Assembly: GCF_015062915.1 (NCBI RefSeq)
Contig: NZ_SUTJ01000004.1
Location: 1 to 64,000, forward strand
DNA length: 64,000 bases
Source: Methanobrevibacter thaueri
GTDB taxonomy: Archaea; Methanobacteriota; Methanobacteria; Methanobacteriales; Methanobacteriaceae
Direction of reading: 5' to 3'
Translations under genes and position numbers: made by a program
In this document: one piece after another, positions 1-9,071 of the stretch
Numbering within the stretch: position 1 is the first letter of the stretch
Layout of the letters: each line of letters begins with the position of its first letter
The notes under the pieces: generated by a model
The model's input: the letters and a program-made list of their open reading frames with translations, nothing else
What the model was told of the DNA's origin: nothing
Database searches by the model: none

Positions 1-99
1 TACGTAATCTTAAACAAAGAAATCGAAACCGAAGTTGAAGAAGAAGCTGAAGAAGCTGAACCTGAAACCGTTGAAATTGAAATCGAAGAAGAAGAATAA
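1..99 (+). CDS. C-terminal end of an acidic protein (5' end outside window)
   Basis: An open frame runs from the first base to a TAA at 97-99 and gives 32 residues, 18 of them glutamate, with only scattered hydrophobics. This is a low-complexity acidic tail. The folded part of the protein lies upstream of the window, so its function cannot be told. It is followed 14 bases later by the DUF2098 gene on the same strand, so the two may be co-transcribed. Confidence 0.6.
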   Translation, partial: YVILNKEIETEVEEEAEEAEPETVEIEIEEEE

Positions 100-113
100 A
101 TGCAGGTATTAAA

Positions 114-410
114 ATGGTTGTAGATGCAAGAGATTTAGAGATAACTCTTGATTCTCATGTTCGTTATGTTGATACAGGAACCATAGGTAAGGTTCTTGAT
201 ATGAAAACCGAAAATGAGAAAGGTTGGGTTAAACTTGACAAGACCGAGTTATGGTATCTCGCAAGCCGTGTGGAATTGCTTGATGAAAAGGACATTAAGG
301 AGTCCAGATGGGGCGAAAATAACGAGGTCGATATTGAAGACTTAAAAGAAAAGGCATTGGATTTCAATGATTTGGAACTTGCAACAGATGCCGGTAATGG
401 TGGAGGATAA
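114..410 (+). CDS. DUF2098 family protein
   Basis: The product is a 98-residue soluble protein. The first ~60 residues (VRYVDTGTIGKVLDM, then WVKLDKTELWYLASRVELLD) look like a small beta-barrel and match what I recall of DUF2098, a family found in methanogens with no assigned function. The C-terminal third is charged and ends in a glycine run. An AGGT-containing stretch at about 106-109 can serve as ribosome binding site for the ATG at 114. It follows the acidic gene closely and converges with the Hel308 gene on the other strand. Family assignment is from memory of the sequence pattern; the function is unknown. Confidence 0.6.
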   Translation: MVVDARDLEITLDSHVRYVDTGTIGKVLDMKTENEKGWVKLDKTELWYLASRVELLDEKDIKESRWGENNEVDIEDLKEKALDFNDLELATDAGNGGG

Positions 411-426
411 ATCCACCCATTTTTTT

Positions 427-2505
427 TTATTTATTTGTAAAAATTTTAATTTTTTCAGCAAGTTTAGGGCCTATACCCTCTACTTTCTGCAACTCATTTT
501 CTGAAATGCCACTCAAATCATTGCCGAAAATATTCACAAGATTTCTAGCCCTTTTTCTGCCCAGTCTTTTAATGCCAACCACCAATGGGATAATGTCAGT
601 TTTAACACCATAATATAATCTGGCGGACATTACATCAAACTCTTTTAGACTTGAATAATTGCCTAAAACCTCGCTTGTGTCCTTTGCAAACTTGACAAGG
701 CGTGAAGCCTCATAAGCGGATCTTCTGGTTGAAGCGGAATAAACATTGTATTTGTTTTCTATTTCATACTCATTTCTCTCATCAATCCATTCAATCAAAG
801 AGACGGCTGTAGCCTCAGGGTTGCCGATATCAACTGCAAACAGCCCGTATTCTGATAGCTTTTCCTGAACAGGGTCTTTTGATTTTCTTCCCTTAAATGA
901 AATCAGAGGCATGTCAGGGGTTTCACACAACGCATATATGAACTCCTCGACATTGATATGCTCAACATCTGAAATGTACTCCTTGATTTTGACTGCAGTT
1001 TCAACTGAATAATTGGATCTGGCAATCAGATTACCGAATTCAGTGGTCTTGAGACCTTCCGGTGTCGCTCTTATGATTCCATTTTGAAGCAAGAATGAAA
1101 GTGCATTTTCAAGCTCATACTTAAGACTATCCTCTGCAAAGAGTGCCATGGATGGATTGTTTTTCATCTGATATCCGTAAAGTGTCTTTCCAAAGAAATC
1201 CACCAGTTCATCAAGATTTTTTGAAAGGCCTGAAGCTATTTGAGCAATGATCTGCCTGTAAATTGCATCCTTATTGTCGACCAGTTTGGAATTGGTCAGT
1301 TCGATGTCTCCTTCAACATAATAGTCCTGAAGGTTCTGGGCCTCATCCATTGTCTTTGCTATGAGGTATGAATATCCAACATCATCGTATTGTGGCCTTC
1401 CTGCACGTCCGGACATCTGTTCATAGTCGAAAACCGGAATCGGCTGCGGACCGAACTGTGTCCAGCGGGTATGGTCCCTGATTATGACTGTTTTGGACGG
1501 CAGGTTCACTCCATACATTAGGCTTGGAGTTGCGGTAATCATCAGGATGTTCCCGTTTCTGAATTCATCCTCAATGATTTCTTTTTGTTCATTGAAAAGC
1601 CCTGCATGGTGGAATGCAACACCATGTTCACAGCTTTCAGCCAGCTTGAGGCATGTGCTGGTTGGTAGTGACCCTTTCTTTTTAGGAACTTCCAGAATCT
1701 TTTCAGCAACTTCCTTGAAGGCTTCCCTTTGCCTGACGTTGATTTTCTTGTTAATCTTTTTAGAGACATATGTTGCCAGGCTTTCAGTGAACCTTCTTGT
1801 TGAGACGAATGACAGTGCCTGGGACTTGTCCTTGATTGATTTTTCCAATATTTTCACGATAACATCGTTCTTGTTTTTGGTGTTGAACATTTCAGCATCA
1901 AGCACTTCCTTGTTTAATGGAACCGGACGATAATCGTGCTCGATGCATTTTCCCTCAAGCCATCCTTCGATTTCCTCAATATTTCTAAGGGTGGCGGACA
2001 GTGCAATTATTCTCATTGAAGGATTTATGATTTTGGCACGGGTTATTGCAGCCTCAAGGGTTGGGCCACGGGTGAACTCCCCGATCATGTGGAATTCGTC
2101 AATAATCAGTGTGTCGACATCCCTAAGGGTATTCCATGAGAATCTTGTAAGGGCATCGAAGGATTCGAAAACCATGACTGACAAATCTGAACTTGACGGG
2201 TGTCTGCCCACGCTGATTCCATGCTCTTCAAATGCCTTGAATTCCTTAACCTTTTCGTTCTGAATTGAAAGCAATGGAGCAGCATAAACTGCTTTTCCAC
2301 CATCTAATATGGTTTTTAATGCAGGAAGCACTCCAAGAACTGTTTTTCCACTTGCAGTAGGGATACAGATGATGTAGTTTGATTTGTCTTCCAGATATCC
2401 GGATTCAATCACTGCTTTTTGCGCAGGATTGAACTCTTCAATGTATGGGTATGCACTGTTGATTATTGTTTTTATATCGTCTCTTAAATTTTCCATTTTA
2501 ATCAT
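427..2505 (-). CDS. hel308: Hel308-type superfamily 2 DNA helicase
   Basis: ATP-dependent 3'-5' DNA helicase of the Ski2/Hel308 group, which acts at stalled replication forks in archaea. Visible motifs are Walker A PTASGKT (residues 49-55), the DEFH form of the DExH box (136-139), SATLRN (170-174), and motif VI QMSGRAGRP. The C-terminus carries a helix-hairpin-helix segment (NIFGNDLSGISENELQKVEG) as in domain 5 of Hel308. The length of 692 residues is normal for archaeal Hel308. No strong ribosome binding site precedes 2505, and a second ATG lies three codons further in. The gene converges on DUF2098. The related Hjm/Brr2 helicases are the only real alternatives. Confidence 0.9.
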   Translation of the reverse strand: MIKMENLRDDIKTIINSAYPYIEEFNPAQKAVIESGYLEDKSNYIICIPTASGKTVLGVLPALKTILDGGKAVYAAPLLSIQNEKVKEFKAFEEHGISVGRHPSSSDLSVMVFESFDALTRFSWNTLRDVDTLIIDEFHMIGEFTRGPTLEAAITRAKIINPSMRIIALSATLRNIEEIEGWLEGKCIEHDYRPVPLNKEVLDAEMFNTKNKNDVIVKILEKSIKDKSQALSFVSTRRFTESLATYVSKKINKKINVRQREAFKEVAEKILEVPKKKGSLPTSTCLKLAESCEHGVAFHHAGLFNEQKEIIEDEFRNGNILMITATPSLMYGVNLPSKTVIIRDHTRWTQFGPQPIPVFDYEQMSGRAGRPQYDDVGYSYLIAKTMDEAQNLQDYYVEGDIELTNSKLVDNKDAIYRQIIAQIASGLSKNLDELVDFFGKTLYGYQMKNNPSMALFAEDSLKYELENALSFLLQNGIIRATPEGLKTTEFGNLIARSNYSVETAVKIKEYISDVEHINVEEFIYALCETPDMPLISFKGRKSKDPVQEKLSEYGLFAVDIGNPEATAVSLIEWIDERNEYEIENKYNVYSASTRRSAYEASRLVKFAKDTSEVLGNYSSLKEFDVMSARLYYGVKTDIIPLVVGIKRLGRKRARNLVNIFGNDLSGISENELQKVEGIGPKLAEKIKIFTNK

Positions 2506-2574
2506 TTAAATCTTATTTTTTTCATATATATTAAATATTGTTAGAGAGCATTTGGTTATTAATTTTGGGTAACA

Positions 2575-2586
2575 GTTATATATAAC
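2575..2586 (+). promoter_or_regulatory. Palindromic TATA box of the thioredoxin gene
   Basis: GTTATATATAAC is a perfect 12-bp palindrome containing a TATA box. It lies 51 bases before the thioredoxin ATG, which would place the transcript start near 2605-2610. The Hel308 gene reads the other way from 2505, so a palindromic TATA could serve both directions. Confidence 0.5.
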
Positions 2587-2636
2587 TTGAATAATAGAAA
2601 TAATTACAAAATTAATTATTATAGGAGACATTAATC

Positions 2637-2906
2637 ATGGCAATTAAAGTAGAAGTATTTTCAACAAGTACTTGTCCACACTGTCCTGCAGCAATTGATG
2701 CTGCTGAAAAAGCTAAAGATAAACTAGGTGACGCTATTGATGTTGAATCAGTTAAAATAGATGATCCAAACAACCCTGACAACAGACAAAGGGCTATGGA
2801 TTACCGCATTATGGCTGTGCCTACTGTTGTAATTGATGGTGAAGTAACTTTTGTTGGAGCACCTAGTGAAGAAGAACTAATTAATGCACTTGAATCTAAA
2901 TTATAG
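2637..2906 (+). CDS. Small thioredoxin/glutaredoxin-like redox protein
   Basis: The product is 89 residues with a thioredoxin fold. A beta strand (KVEVFST) leads to the redox motif CPHC (Cys13, Cys16), and the cis-proline motif (AVPTVVIDG) follows. It is shorter than standard thioredoxin (~105 residues) and matches the glutaredoxin-size thioredoxins of methanogens, which reduce protein disulfides in the cytoplasm. A strong GGAG site at 2624-2627 supports the ATG at 2637. cbiD follows 24 bases later on the same strand. The exact electron donor cannot be judged from sequence. Confidence 0.85.
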   Translation: MAIKVEVFSTSTCPHCPAAIDAAEKAKDKLGDAIDVESVKIDDPNNPDNRQRAMDYRIMAVPTVVIDGEVTFVGAPSEEELINALESKL

Positions 2907-2930
2907 ATTCTCTCTTTTTTTATTTTCAAA

Positions 2931-4019
2931 ATGACTAATGATAATTATACTGGTGTCACAACCGGTACCGTGGCTACTGCATGCTCTTTAGCAGCATTGG
3001 AAGCGATTTTAGACTCAGCTGACATTGCATGTGTTAAGGTGGAAACCCCTAAAAAGACTTTAGACATCATCATTGATGAATGCAAGAAGGTTTCCGACGT
3101 TAAAGCATATGCCGTGGCTCACAAGAACCCTTACAATGACCCTGACGTTACTGTTGACCTTGCTATTGTTTCAACAGTTGAATTGTTTGACAGTGCCGAA
3201 GGGGAAGATGATGTGATAATCACCGGAGGGGAAGGCGTTGGCAAAATCACAAAGCCAGGTCTTCAGATACCTGTTGGGGACTATGCAATAAACCCGGTTC
3301 CCCGCCGAATGATTGTTGAAAATTTAAGGGATAAGCTTCCTGACGGAAAGGCAGTCAAGGTTACAATTTCCATTCCTGAAGGTGAGAAAATCGCCAAAAA
3401 GACAATGAATCCGAAGTTGGGAATCATAGGCGGAATATCAGTATTGGGAACAACAGGCATTGCAAGATCAATGTCCAGTGAAGCCTATAAGAACTCCATC
3501 GTCACACAATTGGATGTTGCCCTTGCTTCAAACGTTGGAAATCTGGTTTTTGTTCCGGGAAATATCGGTGAAAAATTGGCCCTTAAACGTTTAGACATTA
3601 CCAAGGAGCAGATTGTCCAGACTGGAAATTATGCAGGGTTCATGTTTGAGGAAGCTGAAAAAAGGGGAATTAAAAAATTCACTTACTTCGGACATATGGG
3701 TAAGCTGATTAAGATTGCCGGTGGGCTTTTTAACACAAAACATGCCGTTGCAGACGGCAGACGTGAAATAATGGTTTGCCATGCTGCGCTTTGTGGAGTT
3801 GGCTATGATGACCTTAAAAGGCTTTTTGATTCTAAGACAACAGACGACATGATGGACATTCTCAATGAGTTGAAAGTTTCCGTTGAGGTTTCAAACAGCA
3901 TTGCCGATGCCATTAAAGAACGTTGCAAACAGCGTTTCGATTTGGATTTGAACGTTATTCTTGTCGATATGGAAGGCAATTACCTAAATGACAATATGGA
4001 TGATTGCACTAAAAAATAA
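2931..4019 (+). CDS. cbiD: Cobalt-precorrin-5B C1-methyltransferase CbiD
   Basis: Enzyme of the anaerobic cobalamin (corrinoid) pathway that methylates C1 of cobalt-precorrin-5B using S-adenosylmethionine. The start GVTTGTVATACSLAAL is the family signature, followed by the conserved GGEGVGKITKPGLQIPVG and a glycine-rich GGISVLGTTG. The length of 362 residues is normal. Corrinoid is needed here for the methyltransferase steps of methanogenesis. It follows the thioredoxin gene closely, and cbiZ, another corrinoid gene, lies at 16674. The gap after it (4020-4132) is AT-rich with no recognisable RNA. Confidence 0.92.
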   Translation: MTNDNYTGVTTGTVATACSLAALEAILDSADIACVKVETPKKTLDIIIDECKKVSDVKAYAVAHKNPYNDPDVTVDLAIVSTVELFDSAEGEDDVIITGGEGVGKITKPGLQIPVGDYAINPVPRRMIVENLRDKLPDGKAVKVTISIPEGEKIAKKTMNPKLGIIGGISVLGTTGIARSMSSEAYKNSIVTQLDVALASNVGNLVFVPGNIGEKLALKRLDITKEQIVQTGNYAGFMFEEAEKRGIKKFTYFGHMGKLIKIAGGLFNTKHAVADGRREIMVCHAALCGVGYDDLKRLFDSKTTDDMMDILNELKVSVEVSNSIADAIKERCKQRFDLDLNVILVDMEGNYLNDNMDDCTKK

Positions 4020-4132
4020 GTTAATCTCTACAATAAGACATTTATTTGACTTTTTTTCGTATTATTTTGATTAATTATTTAAACAACCATTTAATTATAT
4101 ATTAATATAGTAAATTTGGGAGTTTTATTTTC

Positions 4133-5215
4133 ATGAAAATAGCTATGGTTGGTCAGTTCCCGCCTCATGTGGGAGGAGTGGGAGTTCATATTCACACTTT
4201 ATCAAAGAAATTGGTCAGTGAGGGTCATGAGGTCTATGTGATAACCTATCCTCACAAGGACATTAAGGATATTGATGGAATACATGTAATCGGAACAAAG
4301 GGGCTTAATATTCCGGGCGTAAGAGGTTTGATGTTCAAGAAGAATGCCAAAAAGGCATTGGAAAACCTTTTGGAGAAGGAAGACATTGAAATCATTCACG
4401 GTCATTACCTGTTCCCAGCAGGCGCTGCAGCCGTTGAAGTCGGCAATGCACACAATATCAAGACTTATGTTACAGCCCACGGTTCAGACATGTTCGAATT
4501 GTATAAATCCCAGCCATTGATGCGCTCAACCATAAGAAATGTATTGAAAAATGCTGATGGAGTGTTTGCAGTCAGCAATGCTTTAAGGCATGAAATCATA
4601 GCTACAGGTGTGGTTGGAATCGCAGACAAGACCAAGCTTTCATGGAACTCCGTTGACATTGACAAGTTCTCATCCCATGAGAATGATTCATTTAAAAACG
4701 AGCTTAGACTTACAGACAAGCCGATTGTGCTTTTCGTAGGTAATCTCATTAAAAGAAAAAATGTCGAATCACTCCTTGAGGCCAAAAAGATAGCCCACAG
4801 TGATTACTATCTGGTCATTGTCGGTGACGGACCACTGTTCAAGAAACTCAATAAGAAAGTTGAAGAGGAAAACATCCGTGATGTGATATTCACAGGTTCC
4901 AGAAGTGATGTGGAAAACATCATTCCAAGTTGTGACGTTCTGGTATTGCCTTCCTTTTCTGAAAGTTTCGGATTGGTTCTAATTGAGGCTTTGGCTTGTG
5001 GAAAACCTGTCATCGGAAGTAATGTTGGTGGAATAACAGAAATCATCAATGACAGTGTGGGTTTGCTTGTCAATCCTAATAAGGTTTCATCTATTGCAAG
5101 GTCAATAGATAAAATCATTAATGATGATGAATTGAGAAATGCATTGTCAATGAATGCAAGAAACCGTGCAAAGGATTTCTCAAAAGTTACCATTCCTTAT
5201 GATGAGGTTCAATAA
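4133..5215 (+). CDS. GT4-family glycosyltransferase
   Basis: The 360-residue protein has the GT-B fold. The N-terminal domain begins MKIAMVGQFPPHVGGVGVH, the usual acceptor-side glycine loop, and the C-terminal domain carries the E-x7-E nucleotide-sugar motif in SESFGLVLIEALACGKPVIG. No membrane segment or signal peptide is seen, so it would act on the cytoplasmic face, probably in surface glycan or glycolipid synthesis; the sugar donor and acceptor cannot be inferred. Its stop overlaps the start of the shikimate kinase gene by one base (TAATG), indicating co-transcription. Confidence 0.85.
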   Translation: MKIAMVGQFPPHVGGVGVHIHTLSKKLVSEGHEVYVITYPHKDIKDIDGIHVIGTKGLNIPGVRGLMFKKNAKKALENLLEKEDIEIIHGHYLFPAGAAAVEVGNAHNIKTYVTAHGSDMFELYKSQPLMRSTIRNVLKNADGVFAVSNALRHEIIATGVVGIADKTKLSWNSVDIDKFSSHENDSFKNELRLTDKPIVLFVGNLIKRKNVESLLEAKKIAHSDYYLVIVGDGPLFKKLNKKVEEENIRDVIFTGSRSDVENIIPSCDVLVLPSFSESFGLVLIEALACGKPVIGSNVGGITEIINDSVGLLVNPNKVSSIARSIDKIINDDELRNALSMNARNRAKDFSKVTIPYDEVQ

Positions 5216-6081
5216 TGAAAAAGACAGTAAGATCGCCGGGTTCGGCAACAATAATTAACGCTATAGCAACAGGTTTCGGTTCAGCATTCGGAATTGGATT
5301 GGATATTGAATGTGATGCCAAATCCACTTCTGATTCAATCACTTGTTCCAATGATGTTGGAGCGGACACCACATTAATGGAATTGTGTGCTAGAAAAGTT
5401 TTTAACCATTATAATATTGATGATAATGATTTTGGAATCAGTTTAAAGACAAAATCAACTCTCCCAATGGCATCTGGACTTTCAAGTAGCAGCGCTTCAT
5501 CAAATGCCATTGTCAAGGCCACATCACTAATCATTGCCGAGGAATTTGATTTAAAGCCTCTTGATGATTTGGAAATTGTCAACATGGCAATCGATGCTTC
5601 CCTTGAAGCGGGAGTCACAATAACTGGATCATTTGACGATGCAACTGCTTCCTACTTTGGAGGGGTTGTCGTCACAGACAATAAAAACAGGGAGTTCATC
5701 ATCCGTGAAAGGATGGAAGACCACTCGATTTTGGTTTACATGCCGAATTACTATTCAAAATCAGGTGACAGTGATGTCAATCGCATGAAATTGCTGGCGC
5801 CATTAGTCAAGGAAGCATTTGACATGGCCTGCAACAAGGAGTATTTCAAGGCACTGACACTGAACGGTTTGCTTTACTCAGCTACACTGGGTTTTGACTC
5901 CACAATAGCAATTGATGCACTGTCAGCAGGTGCAATTGCATCAGGACTGTCAGGAACTGGTTCATCATTTGTGGCAATCGTTGATGATGACTCAATAGAT
6001 GAGGTTAAGGAATCCTGGGATAAATATGAGGGAAATGTTATAGAGACTCAAGTGGATAATGAAGGATGTTGTTTATTATGA
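5215..6081 (+). CDS. aroK: Archaeal (GHMP-type) shikimate kinase
   Basis: Phosphorylates shikimate with ATP on the route to chorismate and the aromatic amino acids. It is the archaeal form, belonging to the GHMP kinase superfamily rather than the bacterial P-loop AroK. The ATP-binding motif PMASGLSSSSASSNA lies at about residues 83-97, the N-terminus has GSATIINAIATGFGSAFGIG, and a late SAGAIASGLSGTGSSFVAIV segment is GHMP motif 3. The length of 288 residues is normal. It overlaps the next gene as ATGA (6078-6081). A chorismate mutase gene lies 2.5 kb downstream. Confidence 0.9.
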   Translation: MKKTVRSPGSATIINAIATGFGSAFGIGLDIECDAKSTSDSITCSNDVGADTTLMELCARKVFNHYNIDDNDFGISLKTKSTLPMASGLSSSSASSNAIVKATSLIIAEEFDLKPLDDLEIVNMAIDASLEAGVTITGSFDDATASYFGGVVVTDNKNREFIIRERMEDHSILVYMPNYYSKSGDSDVNRMKLLAPLVKEAFDMACNKEYFKALTLNGLLYSATLGFDSTIAIDALSAGAIASGLSGTGSSFVAIVDDDSIDEVKESWDKYEGNVIETQVDNEGCCLL

Positions 6082-7283
6082 AAAAAAGATATGTATTGCT
6101 GCTTTTGGCTGTGTTGCTTCTTGCAATATCTGCAGTTTCAGCAGCAGATGATTCATCACTTTCAAATGACACATTGGAAGTTGATAATGTAGAGGAAATA
6201 CCTTTAAATGAAGAAATATCTGATGTTAATCAGGATGAATTGAAATCAGCCGAAAATGGTACTGTTTCACCTTCAAATGATGGAGCCGATGATGAGAAGG
6301 TGGTTCAGGTTCCAGCAAAGGCCAAAACCAAGGACATCAAGTCAACCTATGGCACTCCTGCAAAGTACACCCTTAAATTAACCGACAAGTCCGGAAAAAT
6401 AATAGTGGGCGAGAAGGTTAAATTCAAGGTGAATGGAAAAAAATATTATATCAAAACCGATTCCAAGGGAATTGCCACTTTGGAACTTAATTACAGTGCA
6501 GGAAAATACACCATCAAGTACTATGTGGGTGATTTGAAAGGCAAAAACACATACACAGTCACAAACAAGGTCACATTTAAAATCCTGAAATGGGGAAACA
6601 AGGGTTATGTTGCCAAAATCAAGTTGTTAAAAAAGAATATGCCAAACAATAAATGGGTAAAAAAAGCAGTGAAAGCCACTAAGAAAGGATTGCCTCTTTT
6701 GAAATTCGAGGGAGGGGACGGTAAAAAGATTTTCATGACTGCAGGTGTTCATGGAAATGAGCTTTCATCCCAAGTTGCTGCAATGAAAATGATTAAGTAT
6801 TTAAGTAAAAATCCTATCAATGGAACAGTCTATCTAATTCCTTTTGTTAATCTCAAGGCCATTTCACATAAGGTAAGACACACTGGTGTCGATTACAACA
6901 GGGTGGCTCATATATCAGGAACCATCTCCAACAAGATTGTTAAGTTGGTTTCAAAATACGATTGCGATGCCTATGGTGATTTCCACACCACACAGCCTGG
7001 TGGTGCTCCGGGTAAAAACATCGTAATGGGATCCAAAAGCCCTGCCACAAAATGTAAGGCTATGACCAAATATATAGCAAAATACGCCAAGGTGAACAAG
7101 AGAATCTATCAATATGCCGGCCAACAGTATCCTGGGGCATTGGCGGACAATGTTAACAAAAATGGCATTCCTGGAGTAATATGTGAAGTAGTGCTTCCAC
7201 ACAATACATTAACAACTAAGTCAATAAAGACTTCATATGCAATGATGAAGGCACTATTGAAATTCAATTCAGTAATAGGATAA
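6078..7283 (+). CDS. Secreted M14/aspartoacylase-like metallohydrolase with Ig-like domain
   Basis: The start is taken at 6078 (MKKRYVLLLLAVLLL) because it gives a classic signal peptide and a 4-base ATGA overlap with aroK; the ATG at 6066 would add four residues. Domains: signal peptide (1-25), a low-complexity acidic linker, one Ig-like/adhesin repeat (~85-165, KDIKSTYGTPAKYTLKLTD), then a zinc hydrolase domain. The hydrolase shows HGNE (zinc His and Glu), GDFHTT (third His) and a likely catalytic Glu in CEVVLPHN, the pattern of succinylglutamate desuccinylase/aspartoacylase and M14 carboxypeptidases. Secretion and Ig-like domain suggest a wall substrate, perhaps pseudomurein peptides (inference). 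A paralogue follows immediately. Confidence 0.75.
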   Translation: MKKRYVLLLLAVLLLAISAVSAADDSSLSNDTLEVDNVEEIPLNEEISDVNQDELKSAENGTVSPSNDGADDEKVVQVPAKAKTKDIKSTYGTPAKYTLKLTDKSGKIIVGEKVKFKVNGKKYYIKTDSKGIATLELNYSAGKYTIKYYVGDLKGKNTYTVTNKVTFKILKWGNKGYVAKIKLLKKNMPNNKWVKKAVKATKKGLPLLKFEGGDGKKIFMTAGVHGNELSSQVAAMKMIKYLSKNPINGTVYLIPFVNLKAISHKVRHTGVDYNRVAHISGTISNKIVKLVSKYDCDAYGDFHTTQPGGAPGKNIVMGSKSPATKCKAMTKYIAKYAKVNKRIYQYAGQQYPGALADNVNKNGIPGVICEVVLPHNTLTTKSIKTSYAMMKALLKFNSVIG

Positions 7284-7296
7284 TGTAGGTGATTAT

Positions 7297-8478
7297 ATCA
7301 GCAAAAAATTTATTCTTATTTTTTTATTTTTATTCTTGTCACTTTCGGCAGTCAGTGCAAGCGACAATGTCACTGACAATGCCACTTTGGCATCTGTTGA
7401 TGATGATGTTGTGAAAACTTCTGAAATTGAAACTCCAGTTTCAACAGAGGTAAATGCTACCGATTCAAGTGACAATGACACTTCACCTGAAGAACCCGTC
7501 AATGTGGTTTCAAAGTTTTCAGCCAAGGATGTGACTTCAACATATGGAAAGACAATAAGGTTTTCAGTTAAGCTTCTTGACAGTGATGGAAATCCAATGG
7601 CGAAAAAACTGGTGACATTTAAGGTTAACGGCAAAACATACAAGGTCAATTCCACATCAAATGGTGTTGCATCTATATCATTCAAGCTATACGCAGGCAA
7701 ATACACAATCAAATACTCTGCTGATGAATTGACTGGTCAAAATACAATTAAAGTCAACAATGCATATAAGATAAAAATCTATAAATGGAAATCCGGTGCT
7801 TATGTAATAAAGAACAAGAAAATCAAGAAGAGAATTCCTAATTCCAAGTTGGTCAAGAAAGTGGTAAAAGCAACCAAGAAGGGAACTCCTGTAATCAAGT
7901 TCAAGGGAGGCAAGGGCAAGAAGGTGTTCATCACCGCTGGTGTCCATGGAAATGAGCTTTCATCTCAAGTTGCGGCATTAAAATTGATTAAATATCTGGA
8001 AAGCCATCCAATCAAGGGAACTGTTTATATAATGCCTTTCATGAATCCTAAAGGCACTGCAAAAAATGTAAGGGATTATAAGGAAGTTGAATTGAATAAG
8101 TTGGCTAATAAAAAGGGAACAATTTCATATAAGACAGTTAAATTAATTAAAAAATTAAAATGTGACTCTTATGGTGATTTCCACTGCACAAGGCCTGGTG
8201 GAAACCCCGGTTGTGATGTTGCCATGGGAACATATAAGCCAACGGCCGGAAGTGCATTAATGGCAAAATACATTGCCAAAAACGCTAAAGTGAAATACAT
8301 AATCTATAAAAAGGCAGGTTCCGAGTATCCTGGTGCATTGGAGGATGTTGTAAGTCTAAAAGGTATTCCTGCAGTGACATGTGAAGTAATCACTCCTCAC
8401 GGTAAGATTGCCAAGGGTTCAATTTCAAAGTCACTGTTAATGATGAAGACATTATTGAAATATAACGCATTGCTTTAA
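7297..8478 (+). CDS. Second secreted M14/aspartoacylase-like metallohydrolase, apparent AUC start
   Basis: Paralogue of the preceding gene with the same order: signal peptide, acidic linker, Ig-like repeat (AKDVTSTYGKTIRFSVKLLD) and hydrolase domain with HGNE, GDFHCT and a late CEVITPHG. The first standard start codon in frame is TTG at 7336, but it would cut the signal peptide in half. In-frame sequence upstream reads ISKKFILIFLFLFLSLSAVS and sits behind an AGGTGAT ribosome binding site (7287-7293), so initiation at ATC 7297 is proposed. The gene lies 13 bases after its paralogue. The substrate is unknown; a wall peptide is an inference. Confidence 0.65.
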   Translation: MSKKFILIFLFLFLSLSAVSASDNVTDNATLASVDDDVVKTSEIETPVSTEVNATDSSDNDTSPEEPVNVVSKFSAKDVTSTYGKTIRFSVKLLDSDGNPMAKKLVTFKVNGKTYKVNSTSNGVASISFKLYAGKYTIKYSADELTGQNTIKVNNAYKIKIYKWKSGAYVIKNKKIKKRIPNSKLVKKVVKATKKGTPVIKFKGGKGKKVFITAGVHGNELSSQVAALKLIKYLESHPIKGTVYIMPFMNPKGTAKNVRDYKEVELNKLANKKGTISYKTVKLIKKLKCDSYGDFHCTRPGGNPGCDVAMGTYKPTAGSALMAKYIAKNAKVKYIIYKKAGSEYPGALEDVVSLKGIPAVTCEVITPHGKIAKGSISKSLLMMKTLLKYNALL

Positions 8479-8544
8479 ATATCAAACATATAGTTTATAT
8501 ACTATGATTGGAATAAATTATATTATTATCAATTTGGTGATTTT

Positions 8545-8874
8545 TTGAAAAGTAATGATGAAACTATATCTTTTAAAAATAGAGAAGATGCTGAAATACT
8601 TCTCAAGGAATCTCGAGAACGTATTGATGAAATTGATAATGCGTTATTTGATTTAATTTCTCAGAGAACTGCTCTTGCAAAAGATATTGTTTTTTCTAAG
8701 GATTATCTGGGATTACCTATTTACGATGAAAGTAGGGAAAAGGCAATTCATAAAAAAGTTGAGAAATTAGCCAAAGAGAATAATCTTGATTGTGAAATTA
8801 TTGATCAAATATTTAGCATGCTAACTAAGTTAAGTAAAAATATGCAAAAAGAAATTTTAAAGGAGGAATGTTAA
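8545..8874 (+). CDS. AroQ-type chorismate mutase
   Basis: The product is a 109-residue, all-helical protein converting chorismate to prephenate. The first helix contains [24 protein letters not shown], where Arg, Asp/Glu and a second Arg follow the AroQ active-site pattern, followed by the short loop YDESREKAI and a C-terminal helix. The start is TTG at 8545, with GGTGAT at 8535-8540 as ribosome binding site. A TATA-like TTTATATA lies near 8494. Its TAA shares one base with the start of the S17e gene. Together with the upstream aroK it covers part of aromatic amino acid synthesis. Confidence 0.85.
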   Translation: MKSNDETISFKNREDAEILLKESRERIDEIDNALFDLISQRTALAKDIVFSKDYLGLPIYDESREKAIHKKVEKLAKENNLDCEIIDQIFSMLTKLSKNMQKEILKEEC

Positions 8875-9071
8875 TGGGCAATATTAGAACTTCATTTGTT
8901 AAACGTTTAGCAAAAGAATTAATCGAAACTCACAAAGGTGTTTTCACTACTGATTTTGAAGAAAACAAAAAATTAGTACAAGAATACTCTACTGTAAGTA
9001 CTAAACATTTAAGAAATAAAATCGCTGGATATGTAACAAGGCTTGTCAGGTTAGAACAAACCCAAGAATAA
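8874..9071 (+). CDS. rps17e: 30S ribosomal protein S17e
   Basis: The product is 65 residues and matches archaeal/eukaryotic S17e ([19 protein letters not shown], then [12 protein letters not shown]). The start at 8874 is chosen over the ATG at 8868 because AGGAGG (8861-8866) is adjacent to 8868 but correctly spaced for 8874. The start overlaps the chorismate mutase stop as TAATG. A run of T follows the stop at 9075-9100 and probably ends transcription. The association of chorismate mutase, S17e and the lysine pathway genes appears conserved in Methanobacteriales (from memory). Confidence 0.93.
   Translation: MGNIRTSFVKRLAKELIETHKGVFTTDFEENKKLVQEYSTVSTKHLRNKIAGYVTRLVRLEQTQE

Noticed and set aside
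8868..8873. ATG at 8868 as the S17e start.
   Set aside because: It touches the AGGAGG ribosome binding site with no spacer; ATG 8874 has the right distance and gives the usual protein length.
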